From the NCBI RefSeq assembly GCF_016616885.1, contig NZ_CP067102.1:868001-932000 (forward strand): a stretch of 64,000 nucleotides of DNA. Direction: 5' to 3'. The stretch comes from Bradyrhizobium diazoefficiens (lineage in GTDB: Bacteria; Pseudomonadota; Alphaproteobacteria; Rhizobiales; Xanthobacteraceae). Made by a program: the position numbers and the translations under genes. Numbering within the stretch: the first letter of the stretch is position 1; the number at the start of each line of letters is the position of its first letter. Positions 41,136-49,181 of this stretch are shown in pieces. Below the pieces are notes generated by a model. It saw only the letters and a list, made by a program, of their open reading frames with translations, was not told where the DNA came from and made no database searches.

Positions 41136-43370
41136 ATGAAACGTCTCAAAATCCTGCGCCGGTGGTTTGCGCGAAAGTTCGGCTTTGCGCGGATGGTCTG
41201 CCTCGGGCTGCTCGTCGTCTTCGCCGGCTTGCGCCTCTGGGATCCGCCGCCGGTCCAGGAAATACGGCTGCGCACTTTCGACATGTTCCAGCTGATCGAC
41301 CCGCGCGACAAGAAGGGGGTGCGGCCGGTCACCATCGTCGACATCGACGACAGGAGCCTCGCCAAGTTTGGCCAATGGCCGTGGTCGCGGACACGGATCG
41401 CGGACATGATCATCAACCTCACCAACAACGGTGCGGTGGCGATCGGCTTCGACGTGGTGTTTTCAGAGCCCGACCGGCTCAATCCGGATTTGGTCGCGAG
41501 CCAAATGCGCTATCTTGACGACGCCACCCGCACAAGGCTGCGCGAGTTGCCGAGCAACGACCAGATCCTCTCGGATGCGATCAAGCGCTCGCTCGTGGTG
41601 CTGGGCGAAACCGGGCAGCCGAAGGTCGGCTCCGAGCTCGACAAGACGCTTCCCTTCACCGGCGTCGCGACGGTCGGCGAAGAGAACGCCGAAAAGTTTC
41701 TGTTCGAATTCCCCGGCCTGCTGCGCAACGTGCCCGTCATCGAGAAGGTCGCCGCCGGTCGTGGCCTGTTCTCCATCAAGACCGAGCGCGACGGCTTTAT
41801 CCGCCGTGTGCCGATGATCATGCGTGCCCAGGGCAACATCATGCCCTCGCTCAGCCTCGAGATCCTGCGGGTCATCACCGGCACGCCGACGCTGCTGGTG
41901 AGGACCGATAAGACCGGGATTCGGGCGATCCGCCTCAAAGGCATGGAGATCCCGACCGACAAGAACGGCCAGCTCTGGGTGCACTATGCCCGCCAGGACC
42001 CTTCAATCTATGTGTCGGCCGCCGACGTGCTCGACAACAGCATCTCGCCGAGCAAGATCGCCGGCAAGCTGGTGCTGATCGGCACCTCCGCGGCCGGGCT
42101 GTACGACCTCAAGACCACGCCGGTGTCCTCGACCATGCCCGGCGTCGAGATCCACGCCCAGGTGCTCGAAAGCGTGCTGAGCGGCGCGGTGATCTCCCAG
42201 CCGAACTACGCGCTCGGCGTCGAGCTGCTTGCCGCGCTGATCATCGGCATTCTCGTCATCATCTTCACGCCGAACCTCGGCCCCGTCCGGCTCGTGCTCG
42301 CGGGCGCGATGTTCGCCGCCATCCTGATCGGCACGTCCTGGTTCTACTATTGGCGGTACCGCTACCTCATCGACTTCACCTATCCGCTGCTGTCGACCAC
42401 CGCGATCTATCTGACCTTCATCTTCGCGAGCTTCGTGCGCGAGCAGCGGCAGCGGAAGGAGATCCGCGGCATCTTCGCGCAATACATGTCGCCCGTTCTG
42501 GTCGAGCAGATGGCGCAGTCGCCGGAAAAGGTCGTGCTCGGCGGCGAGGAGCGCGAGATGACCATCATGTTCTCCGACGTGCGCGGCTTCACCACGATCT
42601 CGGAGAGCTACAAGCATGATCCGCAGGGGCTGATCGTGCTGATGAACCGCTTCCTGACGCCGCTCACCGACGTGATCATCGAGGAGAAGGGCTACGTCGA
42701 CAAATACATGGGCGACGCCATCATGGCGTTCTGGAATGCCCCGCTCGACGATGCCGAGCACCAGGTCAACGCCTGCGAAGCCGCGATCCGGATGCTCGAG
42801 AAGATCGACGTGGTCAATAGAGAGCGCGAGCAGGAAGCCGCCGATGGCGGCCACGTCTATATCCCGCTCAACGTCGGCATCGGTCTCAACACCGGCATCG
42901 GCGTCGTCGGCAACATGGGCTCCGACCTGAAGAAGAACTATTCGGTGCTCGGCGACAGCGTGAACCTGGCGTCACGCCTGGAAGGCCAGACCAAGGAATA
43001 CGGCTTTCCGATCATCGTCGGCTCCCGCACTGCGCTCGCCGCCAAGGACAAGTTCGCGATCCTCGAGCTCGACTTCATTATGGTCAAGGGCAAGAGCGAG
43101 CCGGAGGTGATCTATGCCATCGCCGGCCGCGAGGATGTGATGCAGTCGGGTGCGTTCCAGCGCCTGCGCAACATTACCATCGAGATGCTCGGCTGCTATC
43201 GCAACCGCGACTGGCACGGCGCACTCGACGCCATCGAACGCGGCCGCCGCAGCGAGGATGCCGACACGCTGGAAAAGCTGTTCAAGCTGTACGAAGCCCG
43301 CATCAAGGAGTTTCGCGCCAATCCGCCGGCGGAAGGCTGGACGGGGGCGTATGCGCTGCTGACGAAGTAG
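41136..43370 (+). CDS. CHASE2-domain class III adenylate cyclase
   Basis: The 744-residue membrane protein starts with a basic segment and one TM helix, then a periplasmic CHASE2 domain to about residue 350 (RPVTIVDIDDRSLAKFGQWP, KLVLIGTSAAGLYDLKTTPV). About three TM helices follow (LLAALIIGILVIIFTPNLGP onward), then a class III cyclase domain. The catalytic residues are all present: metal-binding D481 (MFSDVRGFT) and D527 (YMGDAIMAF), adenine-selecting K523 in DKYMGD, and the partner Asp in YSVLGDSVNLASRLE. It should therefore make cAMP from ATP in response to an unknown periplasmic signal. It lies 77 bp after the giant FecR protein; FecR and CHASE2 genes often neighbour each other. Confidence 0.92.
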   Translation: MKRLKILRRWFARKFGFARMVCLGLLVVFAGLRLWDPPPVQEIRLRTFDMFQLIDPRDKKGVRPVTIVDIDDRSLAKFGQWPWSRTRIADMIINLTNNGAVAIGFDVVFSEPDRLNPDLVASQMRYLDDATRTRLRELPSNDQILSDAIKRSLVVLGETGQPKVGSELDKTLPFTGVATVGEENAEKFLFEFPGLLRNVPVIEKVAAGRGLFSIKTERDGFIRRVPMIMRAQGNIMPSLSLEILRVITGTPTLLVRTDKTGIRAIRLKGMEIPTDKNGQLWVHYARQDPSIYVSAADVLDNSISPSKIAGKLVLIGTSAAGLYDLKTTPVSSTMPGVEIHAQVLESVLSGAVISQPNYALGVELLAALIIGILVIIFTPNLGPVRLVLAGAMFAAILIGTSWFYYWRYRYLIDFTYPLLSTTAIYLTFIFASFVREQRQRKEIRGIFAQYMSPVLVEQMAQSPEKVVLGGEEREMTIMFSDVRGFTTISESYKHDPQGLIVLMNRFLTPLTDVIIEEKGYVDKYMGDAIMAFWNAPLDDAEHQVNACEAAIRMLEKIDVVNREREQEAADGGHVYIPLNVGIGLNTGIGVVGNMGSDLKKNYSVLGDSVNLASRLEGQTKEYGFPIIVGSRTALAAKDKFAILELDFIMVKGKSEPEVIYAIAGREDVMQSGAFQRLRNITIEMLGCYRNRDWHGALDAIERGRRSEDADTLEKLFKLYEARIKEFRANPPAEGWTGAYALLTK

Positions 43371-43381
43371 TGTTGTTGCTT

Positions 43382-43521
43382 GTAGGGTGGGTTAGCCGCG
43401 CGACCGCGCGAAGCGCAGTTCGCGAGGCGTAACCCACCAACTCCGGTCCGCATTCGCAGAAGCATGATGGGTTACGCCGAGCAGATGCGCTTCGCGCATC
43501 TGCAGGGCTAACCCACCCTAC
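43382..43521. repeat. 140-bp MITE-like element with 15-bp perfect terminal inverted repeats
   Basis: GTAGGGTGGGTTAGC (43382-43396) is the exact inverted repeat of GCTAACCCACCCTAC (43507-43521). Inside are CGCGAGGCGTAACCCACC, then GGGTTACGCC and a CAGATGCGC/GCGCATCTG hairpin. This family of non-coding repeats is common in Bradyrhizobium genomes. It sits between two convergent genes and may end transcription. No transposase is encoded. Confidence 0.85.
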
Positions 43522-43536
43522 GATTCCCCGCCGCCC

Positions 43537-45132
43537 TCAGTCCACGCCGATCGTCGTCAGATCCTGGAACCAGTGCTGCGCCTGCACGAATTGCTTCACC
43601 TTCGGCGATAGCGCATGCGGGTTGGTGTCGTGGACGACCCAGACCAGCGCGGCGTCGTCGACGATCAGCGCGTGGGCCTGGGCGATCAGATCGTCCTGCT
43701 TGGCGGTGTCGAAGGTCTGCTTGGCCTTGTTGATCAGCGCGTCGACCTCAGGGTTCTTGTAGCCGCCCCAGTTGACGCCTACCGGCGCGATCTGGTCGGA
43801 GGCGAAGAAGCGGACGATGGCGTACAAGGGATCGGAGGTGACATAGGCGATGTTGTTGGCGGTGATGCCGGCGTTCATCTCGTCGGCCGCGCCCTTGCGC
43901 CAGTGCGTATAGAGCGTCTCCAGCTCGACCACCTTGAAGTCGATGTCGATGCCGATCTCCTTGAAGCTCTGCTGCAGAAATTCGTTCATCGGCAGCGACA
44001 GCATCTGGCCGGTGCCGCCCTGCGCGATGATGAACGTGGCCTTCAGCGGTTTTGCCTTGGAGTAGCCGGCTTCCTCGACCAGCTTCTTGGCAGCAGCGAG
44101 ATCATACTTGATGTCGAAGCTCGGCTTGCCGAACCACGGGCTCGACGGGTCGACCTGGCCCTTGGCGGGTTTGGCCAGGCCATTCATCAGGCCGACCACA
44201 CCTTCGCGATCGATCGCGAGATTGAGTGCCTTGCGCAGCCGGATGTCGGTCCAGGGCGAGCCCGGCAGCACGCTCAGATGATAATTCCAGACATGCGGTG
44301 TGACGTTGTCGACGATCTTCATGCCGGCGGCTTTCAGTTGCGGCACGGCATCGGGCGCCGGCGTCTCGATCAGGTCGACCTGGCCGGCGAGCAGCGCATT
44401 GGTGCGGGTCAGCGCCTCCGGCATCGGCACCAGCACGATCTTGTCGACCTTGGGAATACGCCTGGCGTTCCAGTAGTCCGGATTTTTGCTGAGCTCGGCG
44501 AGCTCACGCGGCACCAGCTTCGTCAGCTTGAACGGGCCGGTGCCGGAGGGCTGGCTCGCAAACTTGTCCCAGTCCTTGCCGAGCTTTTCATATTGCGCCG
44601 GGCTCGACACCAGAAACCACAGCATCTGATAGGGGAAGAAGGAGTCCACGGTCTTGGTCGTGATCTCCACGGTGAAATCGTCGATCTTGGCGTAGCTCGC
44701 CACCGAAGGCAGGCGGGTCTTCACCTGCGCGCTCTGCCGCTTGTCGAATTGCGGCGCCTTGTCGTTGAGCACCTTGTCGAGATTCCAGATCACCGCATCG
44801 GCGTTGAACTCGCTGCCGTCGTGAAACTTCACGCCCTTGCGCAACGCGAAGCGCCATTTGGTCTTGTCGGCGTCGTCGACCTTCCATTCCGTTGCGAGCC
44901 CCGGCACCAGCTTGCCCGGGCGATCGGAGACATCCATCTCCCACGCCACCAGCGGATCGTAGATCGTATAGGCTGTGAACTGATAGGCGCCGGCGCCGCG
45001 ATCGGGCTGGCCCGTCGTCAGCGGAATATCCGCCATGGAGATGCCGTAGCGCACCACCGTTTCAGCGCGCGCCGAGATTGCGAATGAGGCCAGCGCAAGC
45101 ACGGCGAGACAGGTCGATAATCGGGTACGCAT
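43537..45132 (-). CDS. Peptide/amide-type ABC substrate-binding protein (SBP_bac_5), copy A
   Basis: The 531-residue protein has a signal peptide (STCLAVLALASFAISARAE) and a family 5 binding-protein fold (FHDGSEFNADAVIWNLDKVL, PSGTGPFKLTKLVPRELAEL). It is clearly paralogous to the binding protein encoded divergently at 45334 (shared ATEWKVDDxDKTKW, PMPEAxxRTxALLxGQVD, QMxxLPMNEFLQQ). It has no permease genes of its own, so it probably feeds the transporter encoded to its right. ATG 45132 has GGGAGC upstream. A perfect RpoN-type -24/-12 element lies at 45169-45184. Confidence 0.92.
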   Translation of the reverse strand: MRTRLSTCLAVLALASFAISARAETVVRYGISMADIPLTTGQPDRGAGAYQFTAYTIYDPLVAWEMDVSDRPGKLVPGLATEWKVDDADKTKWRFALRKGVKFHDGSEFNADAVIWNLDKVLNDKAPQFDKRQSAQVKTRLPSVASYAKIDDFTVEITTKTVDSFFPYQMLWFLVSSPAQYEKLGKDWDKFASQPSGTGPFKLTKLVPRELAELSKNPDYWNARRIPKVDKIVLVPMPEALTRTNALLAGQVDLIETPAPDAVPQLKAAGMKIVDNVTPHVWNYHLSVLPGSPWTDIRLRKALNLAIDREGVVGLMNGLAKPAKGQVDPSSPWFGKPSFDIKYDLAAAKKLVEEAGYSKAKPLKATFIIAQGGTGQMLSLPMNEFLQQSFKEIGIDIDFKVVELETLYTHWRKGAADEMNAGITANNIAYVTSDPLYAIVRFFASDQIAPVGVNWGGYKNPEVDALINKAKQTFDTAKQDDLIAQAHALIVDDAALVWVVHDTNPHALSPKVKQFVQAQHWFQDLTTIGVD

Positions 45133-45168
45133 GGCCCAAAGCTCCCAGGAAGAATTCGGGGCCAAACC

Positions 45169-45184
45169 TGCAATCTTGATGCCA
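45169..45184 (-). promoter_or_regulatory. RpoN (sigma-54) -24/-12 promoter for binding protein A
   Basis: On the minus strand the sequence reads TGGCAT-CAAGA-TTGCA. This has the required GG-N10-GC spacing (GG at 45183-45182, GC at 45171-45170), and the flanks match the TGGCAC-N5-TTGCA consensus at every position but the C/T. Transcription would start near 45158, 26 bp before the ATG. Confidence 0.8.
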
Positions 45185-45188
45185 GAAT

Positions 45189-45204
45189 AGGCAGCGCGTT
45201 GCCT
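45189..45204. promoter_or_regulatory. Palindrome between the two RpoN promoters, candidate activator site
   Basis: AGGCA-GCGCGT-TGCCT is an inverted repeat lying between the divergent -24/-12 elements. Sigma-54 promoters need an enhancer-binding activator, and shared upstream sites are expected here. It does not match the classic NtrC site (TGCACC/GGTGCA), so the activator is unknown. Confidence 0.35.
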
Positions 45205-45268
45205 TTAGGCCGACGCGATCACAAGGACTTGTCGTCGCAGGGGCAATTTGCAGAATAAGTTTCCTCAT

Positions 45269-45284
45269 TGGCATAGCCATTGCA
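45269..45284 (+). promoter_or_regulatory. RpoN (sigma-54) -24/-12 promoter for the transporter-amidase operon
   Basis: TGGCAT-AGCCA-TTGCA has exact GG-N10-GC spacing (GG at 45270-45271, GC at 45282-45283) and matches the consensus except the C/T at the sixth position, the same departure as the divergent element. Transcription would begin near 45295, leaving a 40-nt leader to ATG 45334. Confidence 0.8.
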
Positions 45285-45333
45285 TACGTTTGCATCAAAA
45301 TTAATCATCGAAAGCCGGAAGAGGACTAGGGCG

Positions 45334-46992
45334 ATGCTTATCAAGACAACGACACGCGCGGCGCTGATTGCAGCGCTGGCCTTGGCGACCGCGGCTGCGT
45401 GGCCGCGTACGGCCAGTGCCGAAACCGTGCTGCGCATCGGCATGACGGCTGCCGATATCCCGCGCACGCTCGGTCAGCCCGATCAGGGCTTTGAAGGCAA
45501 TCGCTTTACCGGCGTCACCATGTACGACGCACTCACCGGGTGGGATCTGTCCTCCGCTGATAAGGCCAGCGTGGTGATTCCCGGGCTCGCCACCGAGTGG
45601 AAGGTCGACGACACCGACAAGACCAAATGGACCTTCAAGCTGCGCCCCGGCGCCACCTTCCATGACGGCACGCCCTTCAACGCCGATGCTGTGGTGTGGA
45701 ACGTCGAGAAGGTGTTGAAGCAGGACGCGCCGCAGTTCGACGCCAGCCAGGTCGGCGTCACCGCATCGCGCATGCCGACGCTGGCGTCCGCAAGGAAGAT
45801 CGACGACATGACAGTCGAGCTCACCACCAAGGAGCCCGACAGCTTCCTGCCGATCAACCTCACCAATTTGTTCATGGCGAGCCCGACGAAGTGGCAGCAC
45901 TTCTACGACAAGGCGGATGGCGCCGACGCCAAGGCGAAGTCGCAGGCCGCCTGGACCGCCTTTGCCAAGGACGCCGCCGGCACCGGCCCTTGGAAGATGG
46001 CGAGCTTCACGCCGCGCGAACGGCTTGAGCTGGTCAAGAACGCCAATTACTGGGACAAGGCCCGCGTGCCCAAGATCGACAAGATGGTGCTCTTGCCGAT
46101 GCCGGAGGCCAACGCGCGCACCGCAGCGCTGCTCTCCGGACAAGTGGATTGGGTCGAGGCGCCGGCGCCGGATGCGCTGCCCGAGCTCAAGCAGCGCGGC
46201 TTCAAGCTCTACGCCAACGAGCAGCCGCATGTCTGGCCGTGGCAGTTCTCGCGCGTCGAGGGTTCGCCGTGGAACGACATCCGCGTCCGCAAGGCCGCAA
46301 ATCTCTGCGTCGATCGCGAAGGTCTCAAGGACGGATTGCTTGCAGGGCTCATGGTGCCCGCGACCGGCACGTTCGAGCCCGGCCATCCCTGGCGGGGAAA
46401 ACCGACCTTCGAGATCAAGTATGACAAGCCGGCAGCCCAAAAGCTGATGCGGGAGGCAGGCTTCGGTCCGAACAAGAAGCTGACGGTGAAGATCCAGACT
46501 TCCGCGTCCGGCTCGGGCCAGATGCAGCCGCTGCCGATGAATGAATATCTCCAGCAGGCGCTGGCCGAATGCTATTTCGACGTGCAGCTTGACGTCATCG
46601 AGTGGAATACGCTGTTCACCAACTGGCGCCGCGGCGCCAAGGACCCCTCGGCCAATGGCTCGAACGCGACCAACGTCACCTATGCGGCAATGGACCCGTT
46701 CTTCGCGCTGGTGCGCTTCCTGCAATCGAGCATGGCGCCGCCGGTCTCGAACAATTGGGGCTTCATCAACAATCCAAAGTTCGACGAGTTGGTGAAGAAG
46801 GCACGGCAAACCTTTGATCCCGCCGCGCGCGACGCCGCGCTCGCCGAGCTGCACGCGGCCTCCGTCGACGATGCCGCCTTCCTCTACGTCGCCCACGACG
46901 TCGGCCCGCGTGCGATGAGCCCGAAGGTCACGGGCGTGATCCAGCCGAAGAGCTGGTTCATCGACTTCTCGCCGATCTCGATGACGCCCTAA
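45334..46992 (+). CDS. Peptide/amide-type ABC substrate-binding protein (SBP_bac_5), copy B
   Basis: The 552-residue protein has a signal peptide (AALIAALALATAAAWPRTAS) and the family 5 fold (FHDGTPFNADAVVWNVEKVL, AAGTGPWKMASFTPRERLEL, GSPWNDIRVRKAANLCVDRE). It is about 20 residues longer than its divergent paralogue, mainly from an insert near DKADGADAKAKSQAAW. AAGAGGAC precedes ATG 45334. It opens the operon of permeases, ATPases and amidase, separated from the first permease by a 210-bp dispersed repeat. It should deliver the ligand to that permease pair. Confidence 0.93.
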   Translation: MLIKTTTRAALIAALALATAAAWPRTASAETVLRIGMTAADIPRTLGQPDQGFEGNRFTGVTMYDALTGWDLSSADKASVVIPGLATEWKVDDTDKTKWTFKLRPGATFHDGTPFNADAVVWNVEKVLKQDAPQFDASQVGVTASRMPTLASARKIDDMTVELTTKEPDSFLPINLTNLFMASPTKWQHFYDKADGADAKAKSQAAWTAFAKDAAGTGPWKMASFTPRERLELVKNANYWDKARVPKIDKMVLLPMPEANARTAALLSGQVDWVEAPAPDALPELKQRGFKLYANEQPHVWPWQFSRVEGSPWNDIRVRKAANLCVDREGLKDGLLAGLMVPATGTFEPGHPWRGKPTFEIKYDKPAAQKLMREAGFGPNKKLTVKIQTSASGSGQMQPLPMNEYLQQALAECYFDVQLDVIEWNTLFTNWRRGAKDPSANGSNATNVTYAAMDPFFALVRFLQSSMAPPVSNNWGFINNPKFDELVKKARQTFDPAARDAALAELHAASVDDAAFLYVAHDVGPRAMSPKVTGVIQPKSWFIDFSPISMTP

Positions 46993-47014
46993 GGTGAGCA
47001 GCGAACTCGGTGCA

Positions 47015-47225
47015 CCCTCTCCCCTTGTTGTGGGAGAGGGTGGTTTCGCAAAAGCCAAGCCGGGTGAGGGGTCTCTCTCCGAGAGTGACACTCTCTCATT
47101 GAACGATCGCATTCGCGGATAGAACCCCTCATCCGGCGCCGTAGCCGAAGCATCGCTTCGGCGTCGATTTTTAAGAACGGCCGCCAGAGGCGGCCTATGC
47201 CACCTTCTCCCACAAGGGGAGAAGG
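47015..47225. repeat. Large dispersed palindromic (REP-like) repeat inside the operon
   Basis: It starts CCCTCTCCCCTTGTTGTGGG and ends CCTTCTCCCACAAGGGGAG, as the copy at 31921. It carries extra inner hairpins: CCGAAGC-ATC-GCTTCGG and GGCCGCCAGAGGCGGCC. It lies between the binding-protein stop and the permease start and reaches to within 16 bp of the latter. It could allow high binding-protein and low permease expression from one transcript. Confidence 0.85.
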
Positions 47226-47240
47226 GAAGAAAGAATCGAA

Positions 47241-48194
47241 GTGCTCGCCTATACCGCCAGACGCATCGTCTATGTCATCCCGATCGTCATCAGCGTGGCG
47301 CTGGTGTGCTTTCTGCTCGTGCACATCACGCCGGGCGATCCGCTGGTCGCGGTGCTGCCGGCAGACGCCTCGCAGGAGCTCGCGGCGCAGCTCCGCGCCG
47401 CCTACGGTTTCGACCGGCCGCTGCCGGTGCAGTTCGGCCTCTGGCTGCTGCGCGCTTTGCATGGCGATCTCGGCAATTCCATCGCCACGGGCCGCCCCGT
47501 GCTTGCCGAAGTCATGCGCGCGGTCGGCAACACCGTCACGCTGGCGATTGCGGCCGCCATCATCGGCTTCACCATGGGCATCCTGCTCGGCCTGATCGCC
47601 GGCTATTTCCGCGAGACCTGGATCGACAAGCTATCGACCTCCCTTGCCATCGCCGGCGTCTCGGTGCCGCATTACTGGCTCGGCATGGTGCTCGTCATCA
47701 TCTTCTCGGTGGAGCTGAACTGGCTGCCCGCGGTTGGCGCCGGGCCCGGCGGCTCCGCTGCCTGGGCCTGGGATTGGGAGCACCTCAAATACCTCGTGCT
47801 GCCGGCGATCACGACGTCGGTGATTCCGATGGGCATCGTCACCCGCACCGTGCGCGCGCTCACTGGCGACATTCTCTCGCAGGATTTCGTCGAGGCATTG
47901 CGTGCCAAGGGCCTGCACGAAACCGGCGTGTTCCGCCACGTCATCAAGAATGCCGCGCCGACCGCGCTCGCGGTGATGGGGCTTCAGCTCGGCTACATGC
48001 TCGGCGGCTCGATTCTGATCGAGACCGTGTTCTCCTGGCCGGGCTCGGGCTTTCTGCTCAACTCCGCGATCTTCCAGCGCGACTTGCCGCTGTTGCAGGG
48101 CACGATCCTGGTGCTGGCGCTGTTCTTCGTCTTTCTCAATCTGCTGGTCGACATCGCGCAGGCCGCGATCGACCCGCGCATCAAGCGGGGCTAG
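47241..48194 (+). CDS. Peptide-type ABC transporter permease (DppB-like)
   Basis: The 317-residue permease starts with GTG 47241 after a GAAGGGAAGAAAG stretch. Family features are the first TM segment (RRIVYVIPIVISVALVCFLL), the HITPGDPLVAVLP motif, and the coupling loop DFVEALRAKGLHETGVFRHV. The C-terminal SWPGSGFLLNSAIFQRDLPL is diagnostic of DppB. It is followed after 4 bp by the DppC-like gene. Confidence 0.93.
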   Translation: MLAYTARRIVYVIPIVISVALVCFLLVHITPGDPLVAVLPADASQELAAQLRAAYGFDRPLPVQFGLWLLRALHGDLGNSIATGRPVLAEVMRAVGNTVTLAIAAAIIGFTMGILLGLIAGYFRETWIDKLSTSLAIAGVSVPHYWLGMVLVIIFSVELNWLPAVGAGPGGSAAWAWDWEHLKYLVLPAITTSVIPMGIVTRTVRALTGDILSQDFVEALRAKGLHETGVFRHVIKNAAPTALAVMGLQLGYMLGGSILIETVFSWPGSGFLLNSAIFQRDLPLLQGTILVLALFFVFLNLLVDIAQAAIDPRIKRG

Positions 48195-48198
48195 CGGA

Positions 48199-49101
48199 AT
48201 GAGCGAGCTTCCGCTGTTTGCGACAAGCGACGCCGCGCTTCAGGCCGCGCCCGCGACCAAGGCGCGCGGCTATTGGGCGACCGTCGGCCGCCGCATCCTG
48301 CGTGACAAGGTCAGCATGGCCTGCGCCATCGTGCTGCTGCTGATCTTCCTCTCCGCAATCCTCGCGCCGTGGCTGGGTCTCGAAGATCCCTACAAGGGCT
48401 CGATGATCCGCCGCCTCCGCCACATCGGCACGGCAGGCTATCCGCTCGGTACCGACGAGCTCGGCCGCGATATGCTGGCGCGATTGATCTATGGCGGGCG
48501 GCTGTCGCTCGTGATCGGCATTTTTCCTGTGATCCTCGCCTTTTGCATCGGGACTTCGCTTGGTCTGGTCGCAGGTTACGTCGGCGGCAAGCTCAACACC
48601 GCGATCATGCGTACCATCGACGTGTTTTACGCCTTCCCCTCGGTGCTGCTGGCGATTGCGATCTCCGGTGCGCTGGGCGCCGGTATTCTCAACTCCATCG
48701 TGGCGCTGACCATCGTGTTCGTGCCGCAGATCACCCGCGTCGCCGAAAGCGTCACCACCGGCGTGCGTAACATGGATTTTGTCGAAGCCGCGCGTGCCTC
48801 GGGCGCGGGGCCGTTTACCATCATGCGCGTGCACATCCTCGGCAACGTGCTGGGTTCGATCTTCGTCTATGCGACGAGCCTGATCTCGGTCTCGATGATT
48901 TTGGCCGCCGGTCTCTCCTTCCTCGGCCTCGGCACCAAGCCGCCGGAGCCGGAATGGGGCTTGATGCTCAACACGCTTCGCACCGCGATCTACGTCAATC
49001 CCTGGGTTGCGGCATTGCCGGGCGCGATGATCTTTGCGGTCTCGATCTGCTTCAACCTGCTCTCGGACGGCCTGCGCAGCGCCATGGACATCAGGAATTA
49101 G
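48199..49101 (+). CDS. Peptide-type ABC transporter permease (DppC-like)
   Basis: The 300-residue permease has an N-terminal cytoplasmic segment, a first TM (SMACAIVLLLIFLSAILAPW), the DppC loop GYPLGTDELGRDMLARLIYG, and the coupling motif DFVEAARASGAGPFTIMRVH. It pairs with the preceding DppB-like protein. An 80-bp gap with a palindrome separates it from the ATPase gene. Confidence 0.93.
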   Translation: MSELPLFATSDAALQAAPATKARGYWATVGRRILRDKVSMACAIVLLLIFLSAILAPWLGLEDPYKGSMIRRLRHIGTAGYPLGTDELGRDMLARLIYGGRLSLVIGIFPVILAFCIGTSLGLVAGYVGGKLNTAIMRTIDVFYAFPSVLLAIAISGALGAGILNSIVALTIVFVPQITRVAESVTTGVRNMDFVEAARASGAGPFTIMRVHILGNVLGSIFVYATSLISVSMILAAGLSFLGLGTKPPEPEWGLMLNTLRTAIYVNPWVAALPGAMIFAVSICFNLLSDGLRSAMDIRN

Positions 49102-49140
49102 ACCATGAGAGAGATTCTGATTGTGGCGATGTCGGTGCCA

Positions 49141-49168
49141 CACCTCTCCCCGATGATGGGGAGAGGTG
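49141..49168. repeat. Palindrome of the dispersed repeat family
   Basis: CACCTCTCCCC-GATGAT-GGGGAGAGGTG is a perfect 11-bp stem with a 6-nt loop, placed 13 bp before the ATPase start. It resembles the short copies at 19394 and 53339. Here it would fold in the leader of the ATPase gene and may lower its translation. Confidence 0.7.
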
Positions 49169-49181
49169 GGAGACCGCGGCC

